DNA of 64,000 nucleotides from Sphingoaurantiacus capsulatus (GTDB lineage Bacteria; Pseudomonadota; Alphaproteobacteria; Sphingomonadales; Sphingomonadaceae). Of this stretch, positions 45,068-54,703 are shown in pieces. How positions within the stretch are numbered: the first letter of the stretch is position 1; the number at the start of each line of letters is the position of its first letter. The position numbers were made by a program, and so were the translations under genes. The stretch is taken from contig NZ_JBHRXV010000004.1 of assembly GCF_042648405.1 (NCBI RefSeq), positions 248,001 to 312,000 of the forward strand, given 5' to 3'. The notes under the pieces are model-generated. The model was not told the DNA's origin. It made no database searches and worked only from the letters and a program-made list of their open reading frames with translations.

Positions 45068-45150
45068 GGGCGTTGGGTGGTTCACGGAAGTAGGCGATGG
45101 GTCATCAGGGAACATTGACACCCGGCGACGGGGCATGGACTGTGCCGGCC

Positions 45151-45684
45151 ATGCCCCCCTCCCCTGCGCCCGCCCTCTCGGAGCACGAGAGCCTGACGCT
45201 CGCGATGATCGCTCGCTGGCAGCCGACGACCGTCTATCAGATCCGCAAGATGCTCAACGAAAGCCCGACGACGAGCTTTTCGACGTCGCCGGGCAAGATG
45301 TATCCGATCATCGAACGGCTGCGCACGCGCGGGCTGATCGAGGCGGAGCGCGTCGAAGGCGACGGGCGCAAGACCGAGCGGCTCCGCGTGACCAAGGACG
45401 GCAAGGCGGCGGTGAAGGCCTGGGTGAAGGCGATCCGGCCGGTCTACCTGTTGCCCGAGGACCCGCTGCGCACGCACGCCGGTTTCGCCGACATGCTGAG
45501 CAAGGCCGAGCGCGCGAGATGGCGCGCCGAGCTTCTGGTGGCCTTGAAGGCAAAGCTCGTCGAGATCGAACGCTTTGCCGAGGAATGGCCGATCCCCGCG
45601 ATGAAGCATGCCCATGCGCATGCGCAGGCGGTGACCCGCACCCGCATCGCGTGGGTCGAGGCGATGATTGCCGCCGACGACTGA
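45151..45684 (+). CDS. PadR-family transcriptional regulator
   Basis: A 177-aa regulator. The winged helix spans about residues 8-80: ALSEHESLTLAMIARWQPTT, then SPGKMYPIIERLRTRGLIEA and GRKTERLRVTKDGK (wing). The C-terminal helical part is of the Vir-like type with HAHAHAQAV. PadR proteins often repress stress or efflux genes. The start is uncertain: ATG 45151 fits the family, while ATG 45097 would add 18 residues. Confidence 0.78.
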   Translation: MPPSPAPALSEHESLTLAMIARWQPTTVYQIRKMLNESPTTSFSTSPGKMYPIIERLRTRGLIEAERVEGDGRKTERLRVTKDGKAAVKAWVKAIRPVYLLPEDPLRTHAGFADMLSKAERARWRAELLVALKAKLVEIERFAEEWPIPAMKHAHAHAQAVTRTRIAWVEAMIAADD

Positions 45685-45823
45685 CGATTCGGCGCGGCCA
45701 ATTGTCGTTCATCGAACCGACGCTTGACGCTCCTGCCCGGTTTCGCCCTATTCGACCCATCTCGCGCGCCCGCGCGCGGAAAGCGGCCCCTCTGGCCGTC
45801 TGCAATTTTCGGGGAGAGCCGAT

Positions 45824-48001
45824 TTGAACAAACTGATACTGGCCGGCGCGAGCGCGCTGGCGTTCGTCGTCGCGCTGCCGGCGCTGGCGCAGACCGCAGC
45901 CACCTCAGGCGCCGCCGCACCGGCGGTCGCCGCCGACAATATCCTGCTGAAGGAATGGACCGGCCCCTATGGCGGCGTGCCGCCGTGGGACAAGGTCAGC
46001 CCTGAGCTGTTCAAGCCCGCCTATCTCGCCGCCATCGACCTGCAGCGCGCCGAGGTGAAGGCGATCGCCGAGAACCCGGCGGCGCCGACCTTCGCCAACG
46101 TCATCGAGGCGATGCAGCGCGGCGGCCGGGCGCTGCAGCGCATCGACGTGCTGTTCGGCGTGATGACCAGCAACATGAATTCGCCGGCCTATCAAGCGGT
46201 CGACAAGGAAATGTCGCCGATCCTCGCGGCCGCCGATGACGAGATCACCTTCAACGAGAAGCTGTTCGCGCGCATCGCCGCCGTCTACGAGGCGCGCGAG
46301 CGGTCGGGGCTCACGCCTGAACAGCAGCGGCTGACCAAGCGCACCTACGACAGCTTCGTGCGCCAGGGCGCCAAGCTCGATGCCGCGCAGAAGACCGAGC
46401 TGGCGAAGGTCAACCAGGAGCTGGCCAGCGCCTTTTCCGACTTCGGCCAGAAGGTGCTGTCCGACGAGGACAAGTGGACCGTCATCGACAATCAGGCCGA
46501 CCTGAAGGGCCTGCCGGCGTCGCTGGTCGCGTCCTACAAGGCGGCGGCCGACGAGCGGAAGCTTTCCGGCAAATGGGCGGTGGTCAACACCCGCTCCTCG
46601 GTCGATCCCTTCCTGACCTTCGCCGACAACCGCGCGCTGCGTGAGACGGTGTGGAAGTCGTTCAAGAGCCGCGGCGACAACGCCAACGCCACCGACACCA
46701 ATGCGGTCATCGCCAAGATCGTGAAGCTGCGCGCCGACCGCGCCAAGCTGCTCGGCTTCGAGACGCATGCGCACTGGCGCATGGACGACACGATGGCGAA
46801 AGACCCGGCGAAGGCCACCGAGCTGATGATGCGGGTGTGGCAGCCGGCGGTTGCGCGCGTCCGCGAGGAAGTCGCCGACATGCAGGCGGTGGCCGACGCC
46901 GAGAATAAGAGGGGGGAAGGCACCAATCTCAAGATCGAGCCGTGGGACTATCTCTATTATGCGGAGAAGGTCCGGAAGGCGAAGTACGCGCTCGATACCA
47001 ACGAGATGAAGCCGTACTTCGAGCTGAACAACATGATCGCCGCCTCCTATTATATGGCGGAGCAGCTCTATGGCCTGACCTTCCACGAGATCACCGGGCA
47101 GGTGCCGGGCTTCCACCCCGACGTTCGCGTCTATGAGGTGAAAGACAAGGCGAGCGGCCGCCATGTCGGCGTGTTCTACCGCGACGATTTCGCCCGCCAG
47201 TACAAGCGCTCGGGCGCCTGGGCCGCCGGCTATCGCGGCCAGCGCAAGTTCGACGGGCCGATCACCGCGATCACGTCGAACAACAACAATTTCGTGAAGG
47301 GCGCGCCGGGCGAGCCGGTGCTGATCAGCCTCGACGATACCGAGACGCTGTTCCACGAGTTCGGCCATGCGCTGCACGGCCTGTTGAACACCGGCACCTA
47401 CCCCGGCCTCGCCTTCACGCCGCGCGACTTCGTCGAGTTCCCGAGCCAGGTGCACGAGAACTGGGTGCTGACGCGGCAGGTGCTCGACCGCTACGCCAAG
47501 CATTACAAGACCGGCGAGCCGATGCCGCAGGCGCTGGTCGACAAGGTGCGCAACGCATCGAAGTTCAATCAGGGCTATGCGACGGTCGAATATCTGTCCT
47601 CGGCGATCGTCGACATGAAGCTGCACATGCTGAAAGGCGGCGTGGTCGACGCCGACAAGTTCGAGCGCGAGACGCTGGTGGAGATCGGCGCGCCGGCGGA
47701 GATCGCGATGCGGCACCGCCTGCCGCAGTTCAACCACCTGTTCACCTCCGACGCCTATTCGGCAGGCTATTACTCCTACCTCTGGTCGGACGTGATGGCG
47801 TCGGACGCCTGGGCGGCGTTCGAGGAGACCGGCAACCCGTGGGATCCGGCGACCGCCAAGCGCTTCAAGGACATCATCCTGGCGCAGGGCAACGTCATCG
47901 ACCGCGCCGAGGCCTATCGCGCCTTCCGCGGCCGTGATCCGGACGTCGATGCGCTACTCGAGAACCGCGGCTTCCCAACCGGCAATCCCGCGAAGAAGTG
48001 A
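45824..48001 (+). CDS. dcp: M3 family peptidyl-dipeptidase (Dcp-like)
   Basis: A 725-aa zinc metallopeptidase with signal peptide (about residues 1-24, ending PALAQ), so periplasmic. The zinc motif LFHEFGHALH is at about residues 508-517, with the third Glu in a downstream helix. Typical M3 segments are AAGYRGQRKFDGPI and FVEFPSQVHENWV. It should cut dipeptides from peptide C-termini, as E. coli Dcp does. TTG start with CGGGGAGA upstream. A strong terminator follows. Confidence 0.93.
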   Translation: MNKLILAGASALAFVVALPALAQTAATSGAAAPAVAADNILLKEWTGPYGGVPPWDKVSPELFKPAYLAAIDLQRAEVKAIAENPAAPTFANVIEAMQRGGRALQRIDVLFGVMTSNMNSPAYQAVDKEMSPILAAADDEITFNEKLFARIAAVYEARERSGLTPEQQRLTKRTYDSFVRQGAKLDAAQKTELAKVNQELASAFSDFGQKVLSDEDKWTVIDNQADLKGLPASLVASYKAAADERKLSGKWAVVNTRSSVDPFLTFADNRALRETVWKSFKSRGDNANATDTNAVIAKIVKLRADRAKLLGFETHAHWRMDDTMAKDPAKATELMMRVWQPAVARVREEVADMQAVADAENKRGEGTNLKIEPWDYLYYAEKVRKAKYALDTNEMKPYFELNNMIAASYYMAEQLYGLTFHEITGQVPGFHPDVRVYEVKDKASGRHVGVFYRDDFARQYKRSGAWAAGYRGQRKFDGPITAITSNNNNFVKGAPGEPVLISLDDTETLFHEFGHALHGLLNTGTYPGLAFTPRDFVEFPSQVHENWVLTRQVLDRYAKHYKTGEPMPQALVDKVRNASKFNQGYATVEYLSSAIVDMKLHMLKGGVVDADKFERETLVEIGAPAEIAMRHRLPQFNHLFTSDAYSAGYYSYLWSDVMASDAWAAFEETGNPWDPATAKRFKDIILAQGNVIDRAEAYRAFRGRDPDVDALLENRGFPTGNPAKK

Positions 48002-48014
48002 GCGCCTGAACGAT

Positions 48015-48055
48015 AAAGGGCCGCGCTTCGGATTCGAAGCGCGGCCCTTTTCTTT
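48015..48055. terminator. strong bidirectional intrinsic terminator
   Basis: AAAGGGCCGCGCTTCG-GATT-CGAAGCGCGGCCCTTT is a perfect 16-bp stem with a 4-base loop, followed by TCTTT. The complementary A-run on the other side lets it also stop transcription of the convergent gene at 48069. Confidence 0.95.
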
Positions 48056-48068
48056 GGATTGCCCGGCG

Positions 48069-48347
48069 CTAGTTGCCCGTCGAGCGAGCGCTGAGCTCGT
48101 CCTGCGTGCGCTTGACGCCGACCTGCTCGCGCTCGGCAATCAGATCCCATTCGGCCTTGGTGAAGCACATCTTCTTCTTGCGGACGAGCGACCCGACCTC
48201 GGTCTGCTTGCGGCAGATGATGCGCTGGTCGCCGACACCTTCATCGCCGGTCGTTCCGACGACTTTGGCCTCGCCTTGCGCGAGGACGGCGGTGGTCGAT
48301 GACAGGCCGGCAACGGCGACGATCAGCGTGGCGGCGATCAGGCGCAT
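48069..48347 (-). CDS. small exported Cys-containing protein (92 aa)
   Basis: A signal peptide (MRLIAATLIVAVAGLSSTTA, cleaved before QGEAKVV) is followed by a ~65-residue mature part. The pattern ICRKQTEVGSLVRKKKMCF-TKAEW is typical of a small sphingomonad family of exported proteins in which the two Cys probably pair. Function unknown. GAGGAA precedes the ATG; the long upstream in-frame ORF is not protein-like. It is divergent from the sulfotransferase-like gene. Confidence 0.78.
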   Translation of the reverse strand: MRLIAATLIVAVAGLSSTTAVLAQGEAKVVGTTGDEGVGDQRIICRKQTEVGSLVRKKKMCFTKAEWDLIAEREQVGVKRTQDELSARSTGN

Positions 48348-48467
48348 TTCCTCGCACTCCCTCAATATTTCCCGGCCCATGTTTAGCATAAACTGGACAT
48401 CGGCGTCGAGCGAGTGCGCGCGTAGTCGGTGGTTGCGGGGCGGCGACATCCCCGGCATGACGGCGAC

Positions 48468-49505
48468 ATGGCTTCCTCGCCGGACACGCTGATCGCCGCC
48501 GTCGCCCGCGAGGCGCAATGGCTGCCGCATCGCTATGATCCGGGCGAGGACGCGATCCATTTCCGGCGGACGCCGCGCGCCGAGCATCGCGCCGCGACGT
48601 TCCTGACCGACGACTATCTGCCGGCGGGCGATGCGCCGATGGTGTTGCGCCGCACCGATGTGATGGCCACTGCGACCCGGCCCGCGCCGCTGCACTTCAT
48701 CTTCCATTCGGCTTTCTGCTGTTCGACGCTGCTGGCGCGCGCCTTCGACATCGAGGGCAAGGCGATGGGGTTGAAGGAGCCCTATATCCTCAACGACCTC
48801 GTCGGCTGGGCCCATCGCGGCGCGCAGCCGGCGCCGGCCGCACAGGTGCTGGACGATGCGCTGACCCTTCTCGCGCGGCCGTTCGGCAACGGCGAGACGC
48901 TGGTGATGAAGCCGTCGAACGTTGCCAACGCCTTCGCGCCGGCGATGCTGACGATGCGCCCACAAGCCAACGCGCTGCTGCTCTATGCGCCGTTGCGCGA
49001 CTATCTCAATTCGATCGCGCGCAAGGGCATGGACGGGCGGCTGTGGGTGCGCGACCTGCTGGTGAAGCTGCTGAAGGACCGGCTGATCGACCTCGGGTTC
49101 GACGGCGAGGCCTATCTGCGACACACCGATCTGCAGGCGGCCGCGGTCGGCTGGCTGGCGCAGCATGCGCTGTTCGGTCGACTGGTCGCGCGCTTCGGGC
49201 CCGACCGCGTACGGACGCTGAGCAGCGAGCAGGTAACCGCACGCCCGCGCGAGACGATGGCGGCGCTGTCGGCGCTCTTTGGCGTTGCGCTCGACGAAGC
49301 GGCGCTTGACGCCGTGGTGGCAGGACCGGCGTTTACCCGGCATTCGAAGAGCGAAGCCGCCTTCGGCGGTGATGATCGCGCCGCCGAGCAGCGCGAAGCC
49401 GACACCCGGTTCGGCGATGAGATCGAGAAGGTTGCGGCATGGGCGGAGGCGGTTGCCGCCAATGCCGGCGTCGCGATCGATCCGGGCGCGCCGTTGCTCG
49501 GCTGA
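48468..49505 (+). CDS. sulfotransferase-like P-loop protein
   Basis: A 345-aa protein resembling sulfotransferases: HFIFHSAFCCSTLLARAFDI matches the PAPS-binding loop pattern (xxxRSGTTLL in standard members, here with SAFCCST), followed by GLKEPYILNDL and a second binding segment VMKPSNVANAF. No basic catalytic His is clearly seen, so activity is uncertain. Next to a TonB-dependent receptor, as often found in sphingomonad and Caulobacter loci. Start ATG 48468. Confidence 0.72.
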   Translation: MASSPDTLIAAVAREAQWLPHRYDPGEDAIHFRRTPRAEHRAATFLTDDYLPAGDAPMVLRRTDVMATATRPAPLHFIFHSAFCCSTLLARAFDIEGKAMGLKEPYILNDLVGWAHRGAQPAPAAQVLDDALTLLARPFGNGETLVMKPSNVANAFAPAMLTMRPQANALLLYAPLRDYLNSIARKGMDGRLWVRDLLVKLLKDRLIDLGFDGEAYLRHTDLQAAAVGWLAQHALFGRLVARFGPDRVRTLSSEQVTARPRETMAALSALFGVALDEAALDAVVAGPAFTRHSKSEAAFGGDDRAAEQREADTRFGDEIEKVAAWAEAVAANAGVAIDPGAPLLG

Positions 49506-49586
49506 TCCGCAGCGTCTCGATGTGACCGGCGGCCCTGCGTGGCCGCTTTTTTTTGGCCTGACCCCGGCGCCTTGCACACAAAGAGA

Positions 49587-49612
49587 AAGGGCGGGCCTTT
49601 CGGCCCGCCCTT
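49587..49612. terminator. bidirectional intrinsic terminator
   Basis: GGGCGGGCC-TTTC-GGCCCGCCC (49589-49610) flanked by AAA and TT on either side lies between two convergent genes, the sulfotransferase-like gene and the TonB receptor. It ends transcription from both sides. Confidence 0.85.
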
Positions 49613-49639
49613 CCCTTGTCCGGTTGACCGGCGTCGCGC

Positions 49640-52600
49640 TTAGAAGCGGACGCGAGCCGAAACAGCGAACTTGCGACCGAGAGCGTCGTAGGTCGACGGG
49701 TAGGTGTTGCCGCTGTTGAAGGCGGTGCTACCGACCGACGCACCGACGAGCGGGGCGTCCTTGTCGAACAGGTTCTCGACCGAGAAGGTCAGGCTGATGT
49801 TCTCGGTGACGCCGAAACGGGTCGAGAGATCGAAGTAGTGGTAGGCATCGATCTCCTGGAAGTTGAACCCGTTGGTGCCGCAAGCGCCAGCCGTGTTGCC
49901 CGGGCCGCAAGGAGCAGCGCCGCTCTCGACGATCTCCAGCGGCTCGAACTCGACGGCGTCGAGGTAGCGCCACAGCAGCGACACATCGACATCGCCGAGG
50001 CTGAGCGTCGTGCGCTGCGAGAACTGGAACTTCGGCTGAATGGAGCCGCAGTTCGGCGAGTAGAAGCCGACGCACTCACGATCGACGGCAGTCGGGGTCG
50101 CCTTGAACTTCGAGTCCTTGTTGTAGGTACCCACGAAGCCCAGCGCGAGGTTCGCGAAGCCGAGATCGGTCGAGTAGTTCGCCGTCAAGTCGATACCGCG
50201 GTTGGTAAGCGTACCGAGGTTCGAGATGTTCAGCGGAATACCCGGGGTCGTTTCCGGGCTGCCCGAGAGCGAACCGGTGGCCGGATCGCGACGGATCGCC
50301 AAGCAGGCCGGGGTCGTCGAGGCACCCGCCGGCGGCGAGGTCACGGTCGAGCCGAAGCACGCCGCGATGACGTCACCCGGGGTCGGAGCCGACACGGCAC
50401 CGTTCACCTTGATATCGAACCAGTCGATAGCGAGGCTGAGGCCCGGGACGAACTCCGGCTGGAAGACCATACCCACAGTGTAGGTGTCGGCCTTTTCCGG
50501 CTTCAGGTTCAGGTTGCCGCCACCCGTGGCGTTAACCTGCGCGGCCGTCGGCGGAGCGATACCACCAACCGCGAACGCCGGGGCGCCCTGAGCGATACAG
50601 ATCGCGCGGAGCTCGGCGTTGGCGTTCGGGGCAGTGCCCTGGCACGGATCGGTGTTGAGCGTGGTCAGGCCCGTGTTAACCGGCGAGAAGAGCTCGCCGA
50701 TGTTCGGGGCGCGAACCGCGCGCGAGTACTGACCGCGGAACTTCACGCCCGCACCCGGCTCCCACTGGGCGCCCACCTTGTAGGTGGTCGCGTCGTAGGA
50801 CGGGTTGCCAGCCGCCTGCACTTCGTACTTCGAGTAGCGAACGCCGGCTTCGAGGCTGAGGCTCTCGAAGAAGGGCTTGTCCTCGATCAGCGGAGCGATG
50901 AGCTCGCCGAAGACTTCCTTGACGTTGTACGCACCGTCGATGACCGGCGCAGCACCGCCCGAGCCACCGAGCTCACCAGCCTGCTGGGCCAGCGAGTCAG
51001 CGCGCTGCGACGCGGTGTAGTTGCGGTACTCGGCGCCGACGGCGAAGCCGACGGTCTCTTCCGCCCACGGCGAGGAGAAGCCGAGCTCACCGGCGACCGT
51101 ACCACGAACCTGCGACAGCGAGGTGCGGTTGGTCGTGGTCGACTCCGAGGTCAGGAAGTTGATCGCCGCCGGAGTCAGCGCGCCTTCGGCACCGAAGAAG
51201 TCAGCCGGCGTACACCCGTTGGCGGTGTTGAGGCAGGCCGTGGTGCTGGTGGCGAGCAGCGACTGACGAGCGCGCGACGTCAGGACGTAGCCCTGCAGCG
51301 TCTGCGTGTTCTCGCTTTCGCCGTAGGCGCCCATGAAGTCGTAGCTGAGCGACTCGCTGAAATCGCCCCGGACGCCGACCTGATAGTCGAAGATCGTCGT
51401 CTGGAAGTTCGAGATACGCGGGCCGGCCTCAGTCGCACGACGGCTGAGGTTGGTCACGAACGTGCGGTAGTTCGGATCGGTCGGCGAGGTCGCCAGAGCC
51501 GCCGCGGCGCACTCGGCCGGGGTGATCGTCTGGATGCCAGCCGTGTTCGTGTTGCCGACGGTACCGGCGCTAGCGCCCGAGCCGTTCGCACCGCCATGCT
51601 GGAAGTCGTTGTTCGCGCAGAACTGAGCGCGCAGCGCCGCCGGCAGGAACGGGTTCGACACCGGGATGGTCACCGACGAGGCGAACACGCCCGAGGCGGC
51701 GATGATGGTGTTGACGGTGTTCTTCGAGAACAGGCCGCGCGTGTAGATCTCAACACCGTCGGCGACTTCATAATTCGCCTGACCGAAGATGTTGAAACGC
51801 TCGAACGGCGTCTGGAAGATGTTCGCCGGGTTGAAGTTGAACGGCGCGTAGATCTGGTTCGCGTTCGCAGGGGCGGGGTTCACGCCACCGCCGAACTGCG
51901 GGCCAACCTGACGGGTGTTGCCGAAGACGCCGGCCGGGGCCGGGGTCGCCGCGGCGATGCCGGCACGGTTGAACGAGAACGACGACGGAACCGCCGTGCC
52001 CGAACCGCCGCCGATGGCGCCCGAGTACGAGTCGACGTTCAGGACCGAGATGTCGCGCGCGCCCTGATAGACCGGATCGGTCTCCTGGTAGCCGACCGAG
52101 AACACCGCGTTACCGCGACCATCGTCGAAGTTCGCACCGACGGTGAGGTCGGCGCGGAAGCGGTTGCCGTCACCCTCTTCGGTGATCTGCTCCGAGACGT
52201 TGATCTCGGCGCCCGCGAAATCCTTGCGGGTGATGAAGTTGACAACGCCCGACACGGCGTCGGCGCCGTAGGTCGTCGCGGCGCCGCCGGTCAGAACCTC
52301 GGTGCGCTGGATCAGCGCCAGCGGGATGTTGTTGAGGTCGACGCGACCGATGAAGTTCGACGGCGCAATGCGGTTGCCGTCGAGCAGCACGATGTTGCGG
52401 TTCGAACCCATGTTGCGCAGGTTGACGAACGAGGCGCCGCCGTTGCCGTTGTTAACCGCCGAACCGATCGACGGGGTCGCACCCGGCAGCTCGCGCAGCA
52501 GCTCTTCGGCGACGTTCGCCTGTTGAAGCTCGATCTCTTCCTGACCGATCACCGAAACCGGGCTCGACGCCTCGAGGTTCGGGTTGCGGATCAGCGAGCC

Positions 52601-52738
52601 GGTGACGACAATTTCCTCTTCGGCAGCCGTGTCGGCATCAGCCGTCGCGGTCTGCGCGTAAGAAGGAAGCGAATAGGCAACCGCGCCGACGAGAATCGTC
52701 GAGCGGAGCAGGTTCTTCTTGAGGAGGCTGTTCGACAT
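49640..52738 (-). CDS. TonB-dependent outer-membrane receptor
   Basis: A 1032-aa outer-membrane transporter. A signal peptide (about residues 1-29, ending PSYAQ) is followed by the TonB box (EEEIVVTGS), a plug domain (VIGQEEIELQQANVAEELLR; LLDGNRI; GAATTYGADAVSGVVNFIT) and a 22-strand barrel ending in the characteristic terminal Phe (GRKFAVSARVRF). The barrel has long Gly/Ala/Asn-rich loops, a style of receptors for large carbohydrates or other bulky ligands; the ligand is unknown. It is flanked by a sulfotransferase-like gene and a hydroxylase gene. Confidence 0.93.
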   Translation of the reverse strand: MSNSLLKKNLLRSTILVGAVAYSLPSYAQTATADADTAAEEEIVVTGSLIRNPNLEASSPVSVIGQEEIELQQANVAEELLRELPGATPSIGSAVNNGNGGASFVNLRNMGSNRNIVLLDGNRIAPSNFIGRVDLNNIPLALIQRTEVLTGGAATTYGADAVSGVVNFITRKDFAGAEINVSEQITEEGDGNRFRADLTVGANFDDGRGNAVFSVGYQETDPVYQGARDISVLNVDSYSGAIGGGSGTAVPSSFSFNRAGIAAATPAPAGVFGNTRQVGPQFGGGVNPAPANANQIYAPFNFNPANIFQTPFERFNIFGQANYEVADGVEIYTRGLFSKNTVNTIIAASGVFASSVTIPVSNPFLPAALRAQFCANNDFQHGGANGSGASAGTVGNTNTAGIQTITPAECAAAALATSPTDPNYRTFVTNLSRRATEAGPRISNFQTTIFDYQVGVRGDFSESLSYDFMGAYGESENTQTLQGYVLTSRARQSLLATSTTACLNTANGCTPADFFGAEGALTPAAINFLTSESTTTNRTSLSQVRGTVAGELGFSSPWAEETVGFAVGAEYRNYTASQRADSLAQQAGELGGSGGAAPVIDGAYNVKEVFGELIAPLIEDKPFFESLSLEAGVRYSKYEVQAAGNPSYDATTYKVGAQWEPGAGVKFRGQYSRAVRAPNIGELFSPVNTGLTTLNTDPCQGTAPNANAELRAICIAQGAPAFAVGGIAPPTAAQVNATGGGNLNLKPEKADTYTVGMVFQPEFVPGLSLAIDWFDIKVNGAVSAPTPGDVIAACFGSTVTSPPAGASTTPACLAIRRDPATGSLSGSPETTPGIPLNISNLGTLTNRGIDLTANYSTDLGFANLALGFVGTYNKDSKFKATPTAVDRECVGFYSPNCGSIQPKFQFSQRTTLSLGDVDVSLLWRYLDAVEFEPLEIVESGAAPCGPGNTAGACGTNGFNFQEIDAYHYFDLSTRFGVTENISLTFSVENLFDKDAPLVGASVGSTAFNSGNTYPSTYDALGRKFAVSARVRF

Positions 52739-52973
52739 TATCGGTCCTCTGTCCCCTTGTTGGTCCGTTCCGTTTGCACACCGCGCGCCCCCTCCCAGGG
52801 ACAGAATGCGGCTGCATACCGGCTGTCTATGAGAGCGGGCGGGGGGTGTCCGCAACCGAGTTTGCGGATTTGCACAACAGTCTGGGGGAGATTGTTGCAG
52901 AATCGACACATCCCGGTAACCAGACCGATGTGACACATAGGACGGCGATTCTTCTGGGGGTTAGGATAGAGAC

Positions 52974-53492
52974 ATGAAGCAGTTCATCGGTCCAGCCGCG
53001 GCGCTCGCGGTGCTTATGACGACCGGCGTCGTTGCCGCCGAAACCAGCATTCCCCCGGTGGTCGGCGACGTGATGAAATGCCGGGCCGAGACCGACGACG
53101 CCAAGCGCCTCGCCTGCTACGACAAGGCGACCGGCGTGCTCGCCAGCGCCACCGACAAGGGCGACATCGCCGTGGTCAGCCGCGAGGACGTGCGCAAGAC
53201 CCGGCGCTCGCTGTTCGGCTTCACCCTGCCGAAGCTTCCCTTCTTCTCCGACGACGACAGCGCCAAGGAAGAACAGCCCGATGAGGTCGAGACCACCGTG
53301 AAGTCGGCGCGGCAGAACCGCGACGGCAACTACACGGTGACCGTCGCCGACGACGCGGTGTGGCGGACCACCGAGCCGCTGCGCAAGATGCCGAAGGCCG
53401 GCGACAAGGTGAAAATCAAGAAGGCCGCCATGGGCAGCTATTTCTTCAGCGTCGGTGGCCTGCGCGGCGTGCGCGCGATGCGCGTCGGCTGA
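52974..53492 (+). CDS. exported hypothetical protein with RLACYD motif
   Basis: A 172-aa secreted protein. Signal peptide about residues 1-22 (ending VVAAE). The mature part begins MKCRAETDDAKRLACYDKAT, a Cys-x-Cys motif seen in several exported proteobacterial families, followed by an acidic linker (FSDDDSAKEEQPDEVE) and a C-terminal beta region (YTVTVADDAVWRTTEPLRKM). Function unknown. It is divergent from the receptor gene and 5 bases upstream of the hydroxylase gene, suggesting co-transcription. Confidence 0.75.
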   Translation: MKQFIGPAAALAVLMTTGVVAAETSIPPVVGDVMKCRAETDDAKRLACYDKATGVLASATDKGDIAVVSREDVRKTRRSLFGFTLPKLPFFSDDDSAKEEQPDEVETTVKSARQNRDGNYTVTVADDAVWRTTEPLRKMPKAGDKVKIKKAAMGSYFFSVGGLRGVRAMRVG

Positions 53493-53497
53493 CGATC

Positions 53498-54703
53498 ATG
53501 TCGGGGAGCGGCGGGGCGGCGGAGACGCCGCAACAGCTCAATGCGGCCGGCGTGCAGGCGCTGGGCAGCGGCGAGCCGGCGCGCGCCGCCGACTTCTTCC
53601 GCCGCGCCATCGCCGCCGACCCCCAGGCGCCGGCGCTGTGGCTGAACCTCGCCAAGGCGCAGCGCGAGCTGGGCGATGTCGAGGGCGAGCGGGCCGCGCT
53701 CAACAGCGCGCTCGCGGTCGATGCCCGCCACTTCATGGCGTTGCTGCGCCGCGCCGAACTGGAAGAGCGGCTCGGCGAGCTGGGGCAGGCCGCGGTCAGC
53801 TGGTCGGCGGTGCTGCAAGTCGCGCCGCCGCCCGACCAGCGGCCGCCGGCCCTCGCCGAGCTTCTCGACCACGGGCAGGCCTTCGTCACGCAACAGTGCG
53901 CCGCACTTGGCGCTGCCGTCGATGCCGGGCTCGCCGCCACGCGCGCCGCGGCGGGCGATGCCGAGCTGCGCCGCGTCGACGCCGCGATCGATGCGACGCT
54001 CGGCCGGCGGCGCATCTACACCAATGACTGCGCCGGGCTGCACTTCCCTTTCCTGCCGGCGGACGAATATTTCCCGCGCCGCCGCTTCCCGTGGATGGCC
54101 GAACTGGAAGCCGCGACCGACGCGATCCGCGCCGAGCTGGTCGACCTGCTGACCCACGGCGACGAGGGTTTCGTCCCCTATGTGTCGATGCCGCCGGGCG
54201 CGCCGCAGACCAAATGGACGCCGCTCGACAATTCGCTGGCGTGGGGCGCCTATTATCTCTGGAAATATGGCGAGCCGGTCGAGGCGGCGCTGAAGCGCTG
54301 CCCGGCGACCGCCGCAGCGCTCGCCAAAGTGCCGCGCGCCGAGCTGCCCGCCCGCGCGCCGACCGCCTTCTTCTCGGTGCTGCGCCCGCGCACGCACATC
54401 CCGCCGCATACCGGCGTCACCAACGTGCGCACCATCGTCCACCTGCCCCTGATCGTGCCGCCGGGCTGTCAGTTCCGGGTTGGCGGCGAGACGCGCGAAT
54501 GGAAGGTCGGCGAGGCGTTCGGCTTCGACGATACCATCGAGCATGAGGCGTGGAACAACAGCGACGAGCTGCGCGCCGTGCTGATCCTCGACGTGTGGAA
54601 CCCGCACCTGACCGAGATCGAGCAGAAGATGGTGCGCGAGTTCTTCCTGGTCGCCGACAGCAGCGGCCATGCGCCCGAGCGGCGCGAGGACTACGCGTCC
54701 TAA
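53498..54703 (+). CDS. TPR protein with aspartyl/asparaginyl beta-hydroxylase domain
   Basis: A 401-aa protein. Residues about 8-110 are tetratricopeptide-like (ADFFRRAIAADPQAPALWLN; ERAALNSALAVDARHFMALL). The C-terminal half (about 190-385) is an Asp/Asn beta-hydroxylase domain with the iron-binding motifs RTHIPPHTGVTN and FDDTIEHEAWNNSDE. Such dioxygenases hydroxylate peptide side chains or related substrates. It lies near a TonB receptor, as similar genes often do in sphingomonads. Its stop overlaps the convergent M23 gene by CTAA. Confidence 0.88.
   Translation: MSGSGGAAETPQQLNAAGVQALGSGEPARAADFFRRAIAADPQAPALWLNLAKAQRELGDVEGERAALNSALAVDARHFMALLRRAELEERLGELGQAAVSWSAVLQVAPPPDQRPPALAELLDHGQAFVTQQCAALGAAVDAGLAATRAAAGDAELRRVDAAIDATLGRRRIYTNDCAGLHFPFLPADEYFPRRRFPWMAELEAATDAIRAELVDLLTHGDEGFVPYVSMPPGAPQTKWTPLDNSLAWGAYYLWKYGEPVEAALKRCPATAAALAKVPRAELPARAPTAFFSVLRPRTHIPPHTGVTNVRTIVHLPLIVPPGCQFRVGGETREWKVGEAFGFDDTIEHEAWNNSDELRAVLILDVWNPHLTEIEQKMVREFFLVADSSGHAPERREDYAS

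Noticed and set aside
48381..48393. GTTTA-GCA-TAAAC inverted repeat between two divergent genes
   Set aside because: Too short (5-bp arms) to be claimed as an operator without other evidence.
49838..52933. 1031-codon open frame on the plus strand
   Set aside because: Complement of the TonB receptor, which has plug, TonB box and terminal Phe. The opposite frame is open because the receptor's codons seldom give stops there.
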